NCBI GenBank assembly: GCA_018873245.2
Contig: JAEMBT020000005.1
Coordinates: 9,348,001-9,412,000 of the forward strand
Reading direction: 5' to 3'
DNA from: Archegozetes longisetosus
Lineage: Eukaryota; Arthropoda; Arachnida; Sarcoptiformes; Trhypochthoniidae
Length of the DNA stretch: 64,000 nucleotides
Positions 35,468 through 48,537 of this stretch are shown here, one piece after another. How positions within the stretch are numbered: the stretch's first letter is position 1; every line of letters starts with the position of its first letter. The notes beneath the pieces are model-generated. The model searched no databases and was not told where the DNA came from. It saw nothing but the letters and a program-made list of their open reading frames with translations. Position numbers and translations under genes: made by a program.

Positions 35468-35692
35468 ATGGCCACATGCAACATTAAAGAGTGTGTTTTC
35501 ATCGTAAAGGAATATTATACGAATCAATTGAGCCCAGTTATCGTCGAAAGAAGGTTTAGATCTGAGTTCAAGACACGTAGAGCTCCTGATCCAAGAACAA
35601 TTGTAAACCTTATTGTAAAGTTCGAAGTAACCGGTTCTGCTGCTGATGACAGAGCAAGCAATTACATGCAAAACTCTCGAAGCTGTGATTAG
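35468..35692 (+). pseudogene. mariner-type transposon remnant, DUF4817-like helix-turn-helix
   Basis: A 74-residue frame whose first 60 residues have the N-terminal helix-turn-helix pattern found in many arthropod mariner-type elements (K-x-x-V-F-I-V-K-E-Y-Y, then V-x-x-R-F-R-S-E-F, R-T-I-V-N-L-I-V-K-F, T-G-S). The frame then falls apart, with no catalytic DDE domain. About 160 bases on, at 35851-35865, TGGACGCCCTGTACA resembles the terminal repeat of such elements (TACAGGGCGTCCA reversed). The left end was not identified. It is a dead fragment. Confidence 0.55.
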
Positions 35693-36323
35693 CCATTTTT
35701 TAGCTCGATTGTATCACGTCCATTCAGTACAAGGCAAATATATCGAACACACTGTGTTATTATCTCCCATTTATTTATATTTTATTTTTGGAACCATATC
35801 CCTATCTTTTCTTGTTTTTTAGTAACAAAATTTTCTTTTGAGTCATTTTTTGGACGCCCTGTACATCAACCTGTTCATTGGAATTGAATTTTTCCTGTAT
35901 AGTTTGGAGCATTTAGGATATATTCGAACTCATTAGTGATGTTTATAAGAATCGTAATTTTATTTTCTAACGAGTCCTTAACAAAATTTGTATCTTTTTA
36001 TGGCTGTTATTCAAAATCAAGTGATTACATTAGTATTTAATAGAGTTTGTTTTAACTATTGAGGGCATGTCTTTAGATCATAAATTTAGTTAATAAAATT
36101 AATTGCTTAAATGTTACTAAAATGATATTCAGCTATTTAAATCTATTGATTTTATAAAAATATTTAAATTAATGATTAAAAAGTGAATTTCACTCATTTA
36201 GTTTGTGAACTCTTCATGATATGGACTCTCAACCCTATTTTGAGTTTTGATACCCATCGTTATGTTTTCAGTGAGCTATTTTAATCGTATATATATTTTG
36301 CTTAATATTTAATACAAATCGCT

Positions 36324-37240
36324 TGAGATATAACGAAAATTTAGGTAAAGTATACTCAGAGAAGTTTAGTCATACCCCGGAAAAAAATACTTTCGTGCAT
36401 AACTTCTATCTTTTGAATTAAAACTATGGATAATATATACCCTAAATCATATTAAACTGCGATAGATACGGATGCCGTCTGATGGAAAGCTCGTTGCCAT
36501 GCGTTTAGGAAACATTCTTAATTACGTATACTCTCAAAATTAAAGTCATAAATAAACGTTAGACTAATTTTGGCAAATTAATATCGTATAAATTTTCAAA
36601 TTGAAAAATTTAATATTTAGTCTGACTCATCGGTTTATCCCGAACTGACTCAAAGTTTGAGAAATAGTTAAAGCCGAGACTGGCAAACTTATATGGTCTT
36701 TGATCATGATCGGACTTAAAACGGCACTTCTAGAGCGGACAACAGAACTTCGGCCTCTTCGTAGGAGTATAAATCATAGGATCGACCACCTCCTCTGGCT
36801 CGGGATAAGGTCTGATTATTGGCTCATCTATCAATTCATTTCCGAACGCTTGATTCCGATCTACTCGTTATCTGAACTGTTAGCCTATCAGTCAAACGTT
36901 TGTTAATAAATTCATTTCATAATTCTATTGAACCTTTTCGATCCATTGTGAACACATGTCATCAAGCTTTGGACACCTTTATTTATCGTTGTTTATCGCT
37001 TCGCTCCATCGAGGATATAGTAAAAAACATGTACTCTTGCTATTAAATGTATTTTTATGAATTATCAATTATTCCTTAGATGCATCCTCACGCATTACTT
37101 TACTCTAGTTGCTATCTAGGATTATTTTTTATTAGATGGCTCAGTGCATTATCCATAGTTTTAAATAAAAGTTTAGAAGTTATGCTCGAAAATATTTTTT
37201 CAGGGTATGATTAAACTTCTCTGAGCACCGTTGTATCTCA
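36324..37240. mobile_element. 917-bp TIR element with a Pro-rich internal frame
   Basis: Ends TGAGATATAACG (left) and TGAGATACAACG (right, minus strand). Arms continue as inverted repeats (CTCAGAGAAGTTTA, CATACCC, AAACTATGGATAAT) for ~100 bp, with a ~16-base insertion in the left arm. The GC-richer centre on the minus strand (36730-36860) reads without stops for ~46 codons with Pro-Glu-rich composition and ends KRPKFCCPL; its origin is unknown. Confidence 0.7.
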
Positions 37241-37244
37241 CAAT

Positions 37245-39165
37245 TGAATCGTTGATTTAAGTTTCATAAAACAATGTTTGTTTCATTAAACTAAAGACAC
37301 TGGTAAGAACTTTCCAGTAGTTTCTGGATTTGTGAAAAACTATTGGAACAACGATTTAATGATCCAATTTTAATTTTGTTGAGTCGTAACTGTTTAATAT
37401 AATATTAAATTATTCAATAAGTCTGTAACATTCTATGGCAATATGCTCTTAAAGAGGCTTTTCCTGGAGAGCCTTTAAATCTATCTAAAATACAAGAAAC
37501 GCTTTAATAAAAATGCTCTAAGCAATGTTATGCAGTAATGACTCGATACAGTTAATCTCCTCATAGGTGAATCCCCATTATAGGGAAAGCAGTATTATGG
37601 TCATGGTTCTTATTAGCTCTCAAAGAAACATCTTTTTTATAGCCAAACCTCATTATCCTAAACTGAAGCTACCTGTCACAAAAGATTCGCTACTTAAGAT
37701 ATTCTTCAGACATAAAGCAACGTCAAACTAAATTGAATTAATCACTTTTTACATTATTTTGCTATATTTCTCGAGTACGCACAGACCGAAAATAATCCTC
37801 CAATAAGTGAAAATGATATGAAGTTCTATTAGTAAAAGTGCGAATACGTTCTTATATGATTTACATGCAGTTAATAATTATTTTATCATGGTCTCTGACT
37901 AATAGGATCGAGTAAGATGTATGAGCCATAAATTTGAAGAACAACAAGCTATTCTTTACAAATCATAGTCGTAATTAAGTATTTGTCATGGCTATGAGTT
38001 ACCAAGCCTTGAAGTTGATCAGATTGTTTTATCTGAGTGGTATATACAAAGTATTTTTTGACTAACTGACTCATATCTTTATTTCCTTATGTATATTACT
38101 AAAATTTGATTAACCCTCAAAGAGATGACATTGGATGTTACAGATCAAAAGATTGCTAGTTAATTGAATGAATTTTGTTAAAAAACAATTTAAGTTTGCA
38201 TAATATACATATTATGGTCAAATGATGCACTAACATTAAAGCTTGGACTATTCATTTCAAAAGCCAAAATACTAAGTCGAATATTCATTCTATTATTTGA
38301 TATAGTATGTATTTTTTAATAAATATTTTTATTCTATAAAAATCTGAAAAACTCCAAATCCCAATAACACTGCTTTTCTACACTTTAATGTGTTCTCTAA
38401 TATATTGAAAATCCTTTATCAAAAATCTTATTTTAAATGGGTCTCTAGGCAGTATTTTTATGCTTTATTGACAATTCGAGCGAATTTTTCTAGTAATTCT
38501 TGGTGAATTGAATAGATAATTTTAATTAGTTTGTGTCAATAAAGTTAATCTTTTCATTAAATTATTGATTTCGTGGAAGTCGATGTTCGGATTATTATGA
38601 ATATACTGAGCAAACTCAGAAAGACAAATCAACTTCCACAGAATCACGTTTTTATCAATTTATTTAGTGATTTTTTAGATTAAGCTTACAATCTACAAGA
38701 TTAAGCTTAAGATCTACAATCAGTACAAATTCTAAATAAAGTGAAAATAATGATTAAAGCACTAATAATAACCCAAGGTTGATTTACTTGAAAGCCTAGT
38801 GTCACTTGAGACTTGCTCCTCAAATTTCTTTAGATAATCTAGTCTTTATCATGTATGCTTACATATATTTGTAGTCTATAGAAAATGCAAGAAAAATTAT
38901 GGTTGTTAATTCTATAAGACTATTAGCTTACCTTACTATGAACGATAATTAATATTTGATTAATTTATTTTAATTTATTTGAAGCGTGATGTGATCGAAC
39001 TCACAAGTTATCAGTTGAGTAAATACTGTTGCGATCTGCAGAAACTCCTACTATGCTTCAACCTGATCTGAAAAGCATACTTAAGAATCAATCTTCAGTT
39101 CATTTGAGAAGAAAATTTTCTCGTGGGATGTGGGAAATATTTGAAGGTGACTTCTTCACTATATT
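37245..39165. other. intergenic, no gene seen
   Basis: AT-rich. A weak inverted pair around GTGGAAGT (38577-38640) and a repeated AGATTAAGCTTA word near 38680-38710 are the only structures noted. Confidence 0.45.
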
Positions 39166-39171
39166 GAGAAA

Positions 39172-40070
39172 ATGTTTGAATATGTTTTAATTATTTTCGG
39201 TATCAATTCAAATAATAGACAATTATCTGGATTTTTCTCTGATTTAACATTAGCCATACTTTCAGAATTAAATCTGAGAAATATATTTCTTATAAAAATT
39301 AATGACGACTTTGGGTTAACTCTTATCAAAATATCGTCTTTAATAATGATTATATTGAATCTATGTTCCTACATATTAATAAAGCTGAAATCAGGAAAAA
39401 TTCTCGAGTTGAATTCAAGGCTGAAATGCTTGAAAATTCTTATAAATATAGACAACCTGAATGTTTGTTATTCATCACCAATTGCTTTAATGGTTTGGCT
39501 CTCATTAACAACTATTCCAATACTGATTCGTTTAATTGTTAGTGATCAGCGAATTGAAGAAATCTTTAAACAATTCTTGAGTCAAATTAATTTATCAATA
39601 ATCGTCAAAAGTTCGGATCTATTTCGGGCTATTGTTTTTACTCACGTTTGGATAATATTAATTCAATTAATTTATCACGAATTGGGTATTCAATATTCAA
39701 GTATAGCAAAAGCATTCATTAATGAAATGGAAAGACATTGATTTCATTCGCATGACTCATAAAACAATTTTACAATTTATAGAAATTCAAACTTCACTTA
39801 AGAAAAGTATTCTATGAAATATTTTATTTTCTTGAATTTTATAACAATGGCGGTACTATTCCTCCTGTGGACTATAAATTCTATAACCAATTCTGATAGT
39901 TACTGTTATTGTCTATCTATAAGCTACGTATCCATTTCTTTCATATATTTTCTTTTAGCTATCCTTGAGGCAAATTATATCAAATACTGTGAAGTTATTG
40001 TGTTCATAGATTAAAAACTTATACAAGTTTCAAACAAATGAATTTTATTTTATTGAATTGAAAATACCTG
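39172..40070 (+). pseudogene. gustatory-receptor-like pseudogene with two frameshifts
   Basis: Homologous along its length to the gene at 45526 and starting with the same MFEY. The first frame (189 codons) covers membrane helices 1-4 and includes LIQLIYHELGIQYSS. It breaks at 39739-39741, where ~15 bases are missing relative to the intact copy; homology resumes in another frame (DFIRMTHKTILQFIEIQTSLKK, given here as a match region) and shifts again before 39814 into a frame carrying helices 5-6 (FITMAVLFLLWTINS). Homology continues in a further frame to about 40070 (KFQTNE, IEL). A possible splice donor GTAAGG follows at 40070, with no intact last exon. No functional product expected. Confidence 0.75.
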
Positions 40071-40109
40071 TAAGGGTATAGTATTTTATTTTGTTTTAAG
40101 TTTGAAAAT

Positions 40110-43060
40110 ATGATTTTATTTGTTGTTGACTGCTTTAGATCTATTGTTCTAATGCTGTTAAACTTACTTTATTTTAGATGTATATAATGAATAAACATTA
40201 AGATGATAGGGCTATTGACAACAAAAGGATTAGACTTTTGGACGACTTTAAAAGCTTAATCCGTCGCCCCAACTCCAATAAGGCCAATAATTAAACCCTT
40301 CTTACAAGTTTGTTAGAAATACCAGTAAATAAGTAAATATTTGTTAAATATAGAGAAAGAAAGTAAAAGTTTAGAAGCTCAATACACTTCAACCTTTACA
40401 TACCTGAGAGAACTATTAAACAGTTTCTAGAGTTTTAGTGAAGCCCAGAAAAGAGACGTTAAGAAATAATCATTTGATAAGGATTCCTGGTGCTTAAAAT
40501 ATTAATTGGTTAGAATGATATTTAAGATGGCCATTTCTTACAAAATCGCCATATTTGCATAGGAGAATATAAGGATTGTTGAAAAAACTTGTTTACATCA
40601 TTGTGAATTTGAAATAAGTGTTTATTTTTTGAACTTGAGTTATTTTGCATAAATTGAAGTGAAAAGTTAATATATTATCGTATTTGATGATTCCATAGTA
40701 TCATAATATGAAATATAAAAATGAATATTTAAAATAAAATTAATTTTATTTCATTTATTTTTGATATAAATGTGAGTAATACTGACAATTATCTCAATTA
40801 AAAATTTTAAACAATATTCTGACTGAATGGTTTATAAATCTCTCTAAGGCATATTGAGCCTTTCAAATTCAAGCACTTAAGATGAACTTAAATTTCATCT
40901 ATAAGGAAATTTAGGTTCATTATATTAATTCAAAATATATAATTTCTAAGAATCGGAAATTCGGTGCTTGAAAACTGAAAAATTATGCAGACAATTCTAA
41001 ATTTTATTGATAACCAGTGAAAAATTAAATATTAATATATAAACAATACGAAACTAGTCAGTGATACAAAACATGTGTCAGTGAAGCAGAATGTTCATTA
41101 TTATGATTATGTTCAATAGTGTTCAACTTTTCTGTAGTCCTAACAGTAATGTTCGGACTAACTTGTATTTTGAAACTCGCGAAAGATCATTCAACATTCA
41201 CTGTAACTAGTGGTGCAAACGCTGTTTTAAGTTTAAAATCAAAACTCTTTTCATCCAAACTGAAAGGCATTAGGTCTGTGTTATTACTCATAACGCTTTT
41301 CAATTATTCTGATATAATGAGATTTCGTAAATTACTTTAAATTGCGCATAAAAGGATGAAAACGGTGATTCAGTTCACGAATGAGGATTTAGGTGATAAC
41401 TGGAGATAAAACTTTCGAGTACACGATCCCCACTTTGTGATTCAAACTCGAATTCGACTTAGAACTCGATATCTGTACTAAGAAAAAGGTACTATCGGCG
41501 ATTTTCCGGTTCTTAATAATTTTGTTTAAATACATATTAATTTGCAAATCTTTTATATTAATATATCAGTCTTTTAGAGCACTCCAGAAGAAAAGCTTAT
41601 GTGAATATTTATCTTGAACTTTTATTGATATTGCGATGACTCCAAAAAAATTGTTATTGATTTATTTGCAACTTAATATGTAAAATATTTTAAGACCATT
41701 AACAAATTTCTCATTGATATTAAAAACCAATCTGATGTTCATAGATAGTCATAATATATAGTATTAATTCATCTCTAAATCACGAAAACGCTGTCGAGAA
41801 TCTTATAAAATTTTCGATAGCAAACTTACGTTGCACTTAACTTTAATAAGAATAAGATTATCCTAAAAAAGAACATCTAATTTTGCTTTAAAGCTATTCA
41901 ATTTCCTGATTTCCTTCACTTTATAATTTCTTATTAAATAATATAACTTATGTATATAAACGAAATAGATGAAAATAGTTAAAAATATCTCAACTTAAAA
42001 TCAAGATTTGACCTCATAAAACGAAATGGAAAATTCTCGCATTAATTTTCATCACATTACTACTTGTTATGAGTAACAACTACAGTATATGTACCAGAAT
42101 GCTTTAAAATAATTGGAAATTGAATGCAAAATCTTACTATTGTTTAAGTAATTGAAAAAAAAAATTATCCACGAAACAAATTCTTATGTTCGAGAAACTA
42201 TAAGAATTGGTTCTTATTTGTAGTGAGTCAATTCATTTTCTCTCTGAATTTGATGTATTAACTGTAGTTTAAATGAGATTTCCATGTTATAAATTTTCCT
42301 TAAATGAAAAATTTATTTTCTATGTTTAAGCCTGGAGATGTGTAGTGTAAAGTGGTCTACTCTAAATCAATTTAAATTTTGGACTTTTGAGTAAGTTATT
42401 TGTTTCTTATCAATAAAAGTAAATCACGAATGAGTGATTGCTCCAACGAGTTTGAAATGCATAATCAATACCTCACATTTATTTTATAGGTAACTTTTCA
42501 GTTTAAATTAAAACTGTTTAGCTTAAAGATAACCAGAAATAGATCACAATAGAACTCAGTAATAGGTCTGATAAGAAAAGAAACTCCAAAAATCTTTCAA
42601 AATTTCAATTTCATTAAAATTGATACTTATTTATAAGTCATTTTAATTTTTAATAAAGTGTTTTGCTTTACTATTGAAAGCATGCTTCATGTTCATTAAT
42701 TAAATTGAATTTAATTAATGATTAAATCATTAATTCAAGCTATCATAGGTGATAAAATACTAGACCACGACTTTGAGAGCTATGTAATGATGATAAAATC
42801 AATGATTTAGTCAACTTAATTGACGAACAGAAAGCGTGCTTTCAAAAGAATATAAATCAGTCAATCAATATCTAATGAGATGATTTATTAAAGAATAATA
42901 ATTCAAACGAAATTGAAATCTTGATAAAAGACTATTTTGGGAGATTATGTCTTATCAAAATTAATATTAAGCTCAGTTGCATATCCTTCTCATCAAGACT
43001 GTGTGAAATGTTTTACTATTGAGAATTTATTGAAGAGAGTTCTCCTTAAAGAGATTATTC
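40110..43060. other. 3-kb intergenic stretch, no gene seen
   Basis: AT-rich; the frame at 41119-41340 has no recognisable domain and no homology that I can see to the flanking receptor copies. Probably decayed sequence between tandem receptor copies. Confidence 0.4.
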
Positions 43061-43065
43061 AAGAA

Positions 43066-43340
43066 CGAGGTTCGAATATTTTTTTGATGATTTTTGGAAT
43101 CAAATTTGTTATTTATTTTTGAGAATTTGAATTCACTGAAAAAATTTTTCGTTAATATAAGACTTATAACATTTTCATGTTTTTTATACAGACTTTATGA
43201 CTTATTCGGTTTAATTGTGATTTAGCTTGCTTTGATTGAAAAATATTGTATTTGCTAGTCTGTACTAATAACTTATTATATTATACAGCATATCTATTAA
43301 ACTAAAATCAAGAGAAATTCTTGAAAATAATAAAATGATT
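43066..43340 (+). pseudogene. decayed gustatory-receptor-like fragment
   Basis: Two islands match the intact gene at 45526: 43068-43125 (EYF, IFGIKF; the initiator ATG is changed) and 43288-43345 (SIKLKSREILE, then a stop). The sequence between is too degraded to align by eye. It lies between the two better copies, in the same orientation, so this is a tandem cluster. Confidence 0.55.
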
Positions 43341-43349
43341 CTTTAGAGA

Positions 43350-45500
43350 AACAGTTCCTTTTGAGAACTTTTAGCTTTTCTGTCATCTTGAAAACAATCA
43401 GATTAAAAATACTTCATGAATTCACATTACATGGCATTTTATTCTATAGAAGCGCAATATTTTTTATATGTTTTAAACTAACACAAGCTATGTTTATTTA
43501 ATCTCCATTACTAGAACTACATCTTCGATTATTTTCCCTCAAGTGGCTTTAGAGATTTTTTCATTTTGATGTAATCTTTTGAATTGGATGTCTGAACAAA
43601 AGTTTCAACATGAACATGATAATTTAACTTTACTAGAAACTATATGATAAAGTAGGTAATTATTTACATTGCTCAAATAACTGCAATTCAGTCTTTCGCT
43701 ATTAAAAGGTATAATTAGCAAACGAGTATTTATAACTTCACAACTAAAGTATCATGTAATAGAACTTATTTCATTTACATACTCTAATATCTGATGAATC
43801 ATTTACAAAGCTTCGAGTTGATATTAGCTTTTAGATATTGTAAGCTTATAACATAGAGCGCTCAGAACTTGTACAGGGCTTGCTTGATCTACAGAGAAGA
43901 CTGTAAAAGATAGAACCGAATGAATTTCATTTTTTGAATTCCAAATTGAAAAACAAGTCAGAACCAAAAATTTGATGCTTAAACTTAACTAGTTTATTAA
44001 TTATTCATACTTTTAGTTTTCATGGTCAAACAACGATTTTCTTTGGATAAGTCAATTTAGCAATCTTTCTATGAGCAAGAATTTATCCTTTAAACAAATA
44101 CTCAAGTAAATTGAATACAACATTGCATTGATACCTCTTGTCACGTAAATTAATTATTTATAGTGTACCTTCGAAAATAAATCTATACTTGTGAATTAAA
44201 ATCTAATAAGTTTGATGTTTATTCTTGTGAAATCATTTATACCATCTGTACAAATTTAAATCTTATCGAATATAATAAGAATTCATACCTAGAAAGCTTT
44301 GAGAACTTTTCATTTTTCAACTTCAACTTCAAAAATGAAATCCATTCTATTTTATCATCTAACGGGTTTCGTAGTAGATATGAAGAAAATTCTTTATAAA
44401 CTTTCTGTATATAAAAAATGTTTTTTCTATTATTCTTGATAAAAATTTGTTCGCAAGAACTATACATGACTTATAAGACAGTTGTTAAGCAATCAAGAAT
44501 GACGATCTAGAAAATGTTCTGCTTTAGCGAGTGTGATCAATTCGAAATGTATTTCATATTTAGTAAACTCGGTTCATTAAAAACTTAGTTAACCATGAAA
44601 TCAACTATGTTATTCAGGAATAACCAAAAACCGCTTTCAGTTTGAATAGTTCGAATAATAATTAACGAAAAAACCAGTCATTTGTGACGAGGGAAGTCTC
44701 TAAGATTTCAAAGAGTTTGAAAAAAGTTTAGTTGCAAACAAGTCAATCCTAATTTGGGGCTAAACTAAGAATAATTTAGTCTTTTCGTTTTTAGAAGTCA
44801 GATCAGAGGCTCCTTTCACCTTACAAGACTGATATAAGGATTTTCTCTCAGATTCAAAATCATATAAACTCACTTACAAATGAAAATTCATTTTAATCAG
44901 ATGTTTTCAAACCTTAAAACAATAATCAAGTTCTTACAAGAATTTGGAAATACTGTTTCATTACAGGAGCCAAATTTTGACATATGTTTTTAATATGAGC
45001 TCTATTATTTTGCAGTTGGTAATGCTTTTACATTATTTATGAAATGGTGAGTGCTCTATATTGAATCGAGCTGATGTGTTGTACTAGAGAATTGTATTTA
45101 GTAACAAAAATCCGAGCAATCAATAAAAGCTGAAATAATATCTAATAAATTTATTTGCCTTAGATATAAATTTTCTGAATGACTATTAAATTCAAGGTTT
45201 TATCAACATAACTAATATTTTATATCAATTTTGCCAAAAATATCTCAAATAATAATTTAGTTAAAGTTTTTAATGATATGCTTCATTTAATACTCGGATT
45301 TTTTAATTTATCGTACTTACATTGTTAGTTTGCAATGAAAACATATATGTTGAATGAGTTTGCTCAGTAAAGTCATCACTCACCACTCTATTGAAGGCAA
45401 ATCTTCAGTTTTATCGAGAAACTGGCAAGTAGTAAAGCGTCTGAAGTAAGCATTTATCATGATATCTATAGTGAAAGTTTTATTTAATTTATAAAAGAAA
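43350..45500. other. intergenic, no gene firmly supported
   Basis: AT-rich. A minus-strand frame at 44467-44285 ending at a GTATGA donor-like site could be a lone exon, but there is no partner exon or known motif. The last ~150 bases are the upstream region of the receptor-like gene. Confidence 0.4.
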
Positions 45501-45525
45501 TGTTATATTTATTTCTGTAAAGAGT

Positions 45526-46461
45526 ATGTTTGAATATTTTCTGAAGATTTTTGGCATCGATTTTAAAAATAAATTTATCTCATATTTTTTCACCGGCTTA
45601 ACTTTGACTATATTTTCACTATTAATTATGAGAATTTTATTTCTTATTCAGCTATGCGATAGCTTTGGAACACTATCATTCAATATATTATGTTTATTCA
45701 CCTGTACCTTAAATATAATTTCTTTTTTATCAATTAAGATTAAATCGAGAGAAATTCTTGAGCTCAATAGAAGAATGAAAATTCTTCAAAATTTACTCGA
45801 GAGAAGAAAAAAGCTTTATTTACCATCAGTTATTGCTCTAATAGTTTCATACGTGTTAACCTGCTCTGTGACATCTTTACGATTGAGCGATGAGTCAATG
45901 GAAGAAAAATTTTGGTATTTCTTTAAAAAACAGAAAACAAATGGAATTTCGCAAAGCTTCTGTTTGTTCATATTTACGTTTTACATTCAAATATGGAAAA
46001 TTGTTCTTCAGCTAATTTATCACGAGATGAATATTCAATATTCAACTATTATTGAGTCATTTAATATTGAAATACAGAGAAAACTTAGCAGTCCTGATCT
46101 TAATGTGATTCGAATGACTCACAGAACTGTTCTGAGATTTATTGAGCTTCAGACGAGTCTCAAGAGGAATGTCAATATTATTAAATATTTTGTTATCATA
46201 GATGCTATAACTTTGAATATATTAATGATTACTTGGACTATAAATTTGGTACAAAGTTCTGAATTCAAATGTTACTTATTTTCCATGAGTTATATTATTG
46301 TTTATACTATTTATTCTTTATGGGTTCAGAAAGAGACTAATTATAAAACAATCAACGAAAGAATATTAAAATTTCAATTGAAGAGATGGCAAAAGTATCA
46401 AACTAATGAAAGTTGCTGTATTGAACTTCAAGTGTTGGATAGAACAGTACAACAATTATAA
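45526..46461 (+). CDS. gustatory-receptor-like membrane protein, last helix cut off by a stop
   Basis: A single 311-residue frame with six hydrophobic helices: about residues 25-45, 50-70, 100-120, 145-170, 220-240 and 245-265. A long basic loop follows with KRWQKYQTNESC. Size, helix spacing and tandem copies fit the arthropod gustatory receptor superfamily (inverted seven-helix cation channels), though the usual TYhhhhhQF signature is not visible. The frame stops at TAA 46459-46461, but the same frame continues without a further stop to TAG at 46552-46554 and encodes a seventh hydrophobic segment ending FGIMIQLQAK. Either this allele is a fresh pseudogene, the stop is read through, or my reading of the C-terminus is wrong. 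Two decayed copies lie upstream at 39172 and 43066. Family call moderate; function (ligand) unknown. Confidence 0.6.
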   Translation: MFEYFLKIFGIDFKNKFISYFFTGLTLTIFSLLIMRILFLIQLCDSFGTLSFNILCLFTCTLNIISFLSIKIKSREILELNRRMKILQNLLERRKKLYLPSVIALIVSYVLTCSVTSLRLSDESMEEKFWYFFKKQKTNGISQSFCLFIFTFYIQIWKIVLQLIYHEMNIQYSTIIESFNIEIQRKLSSPDLNVIRMTHRTVLRFIELQTSLKRNVNIIKYFVIIDAITLNILMITWTINLVQSSEFKCYLFSMSYIIVYTIYSLWVQKETNYKTINERILKFQLKRWQKYQTNESCCIELQVLDRTVQQL

Positions 46462-46559
46462 ATTTTCGTCATTCGAATTCTACGTAATAGAATAGTTCAA
46501 GTGTTTTTATCATGTTCATTTTTTGGAATAATGATCCAGCTACAAGCCAAGTAGATCAA

Positions 46560-48530
46560 GGGGAATATTAAGGGATCATCAAGCTTCCCTAATATAATTT
46601 AATCCTTCTCTAAAGTTTATTTGATTGCTGAAATTTGTGGAACTCCTTGATATATTTAAATAGCAATATTATCATCTTTTCAACTTTCAGGAAAAATGAA
46701 GTAGAATTGAAAAGGTACTTTCATAGTCTGAATAAATATAAAATTTTTCAAAGGTAAATTATTCTTCAAAATTCAGATGAATTCGAAATAAAATCAATTT
46801 AAATACTAGGAAGTTGACTTAAAATCCAACTTCTTCTATATCAATAAAAAGGAATGCTTCTCTAAATCAATCTGTTTTCTAAAAGGATATAAAACGAAGT
46901 TGGGCAGTAAGTGGAATACATGTTGTTCATATAAGTCAACCCACAAATCATTCAAGAGGAAAAGTTTTGGAAGATTACAATGTAAAATATTGTTTCTTAA
47001 TTTGATTTTAAATTAAAATATAGTTTTATTTAACATTAATTACTTGTGAGCTACAATTGAACTAAAGTTACATATGATTTGTTTTGATGTAAAACGAATA
47101 TGAATTACAATAAAAGAGTTTACTGACCACAAAGAGACCAGAATTCTACCGAATTTAAAAGTTTTGGCCGGTCGTTTTAATTCTCACAAGATTAATAAAC
47201 AAAACCTTTACACGAGTTTACTTTAAATACTAATGAATTAGGGGATTTAGAGTGAGCATTAAAATACTCAGTAAAATTCTAAAATTTTAATAGACTCATC
47301 ACATTTACAGGAGCTAGAAATAGCTGAATTCTTAAACCAGAGAAAGATATACTTTTGATTAAAAAACATCTTTTTATGAAAAATTTAATAATTTAAAAAC
47401 TTTCTCTAGCTTAATTTAATTCACTAATCGTGGTTTTGTATACCATCTTCTCATAAATTGAGCTTTTGTTTACAGTATTTGAATTCAATTAACATAAAGT
47501 CGCTGTTTTATTTCGATATGAAATTCTAATCAAATCAATTTATCTCATATTTTTAAAAGCTTTGTATCGAAGATGTCGTGTGATCAAAGTTTACACTCTC
47601 AAGAAATCCTCAGTTATGTTCAGTGTGATTGCTCAAAGCTATTAAATGAATATCGTATATGAAATATTTAATTTAATGTTGCCTATTATACAAAAAAGAT
47701 CAACTTTTTTGGTATTATAATTCAAAATCAATTACGTAAATGTTGTATAAAGCATTGAAATTGTAAACTTAAGAAAACACTTGGCTCCTATATTATCCTC
47801 GAGAACATAGTTTTCGGGTTAAAAATACTCTGAATTTCTATTTAATTTCAAATATATTTTCAGTTTCAACTACAAGTAACTCATCTTGTGAGATATATCT
47901 CAAGATAAAATTTGAACAAGACTAAGGTTGCGGACGAAATATTGTTCCTTTAAAAAGTAGTTTTAAGTGTTTTTTTTTATTAAATCATTGTTTATAATGA
48001 AACTGATACAAACTATTAAGCATATATAAGAGGTCAAATTAGACATAATTTTAATAATTAATCTTGGTGTCCTTTACTTCAATGCATTTTTAATTTTCAG
48101 TATCACATCGAAACAAAATGATGGGTTAGAAAATGGGGATTGAAGGTATTCAAAATTGTTTTGTCCAGTGATTGCTACTTTATTTAACTTAAAATTGTTG
48201 AAAAAAAAGTTGAAATGTTAGTTTAAAAGATGAGCAAAAATGTTGGATACCATTAATACTTTACATATGTTGGATACTTTACTCTATCTTTAGTACTTAA
48301 TCTTTTATCTAGATTTTAGGATTAAAAAAATTCATTTAAAAACTCAAATTAACTTTGAAATGAGTTTGTTCTTGAATAATTAAGTCCTGATGAAATTATT
48401 TTTCAAATTACAAAATTTGTCGGAATTTAGAAATATTTCTTGAAATTTGCTATATTTATCTATATAGAATTTGCATTTAAAGCTTACATGATGATAGTCT
48501 CTACGTTATTTTGATACATAGTATATTCAG
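46560..48530. other. intergenic, no gene seen
   Basis: AT-rich; AATAAA at 46731-46736 may serve the receptor-like gene. No other feature recognised. Confidence 0.45.
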
Positions 48531-48537
48531 TCTTAAT

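Noticed and set aside
36700..36906. 68-codon plus-strand frame
   Set aside because: Antisense to the more coding-like Pro-Glu-rich minus-strand frame within the same TIR element; no domain.
44237..44467. 76-codon minus-strand frame with a donor-like GTATGA
   Set aside because: Coding-like composition but no signal peptide, domain or second exon could be found; not enough to call a gene.
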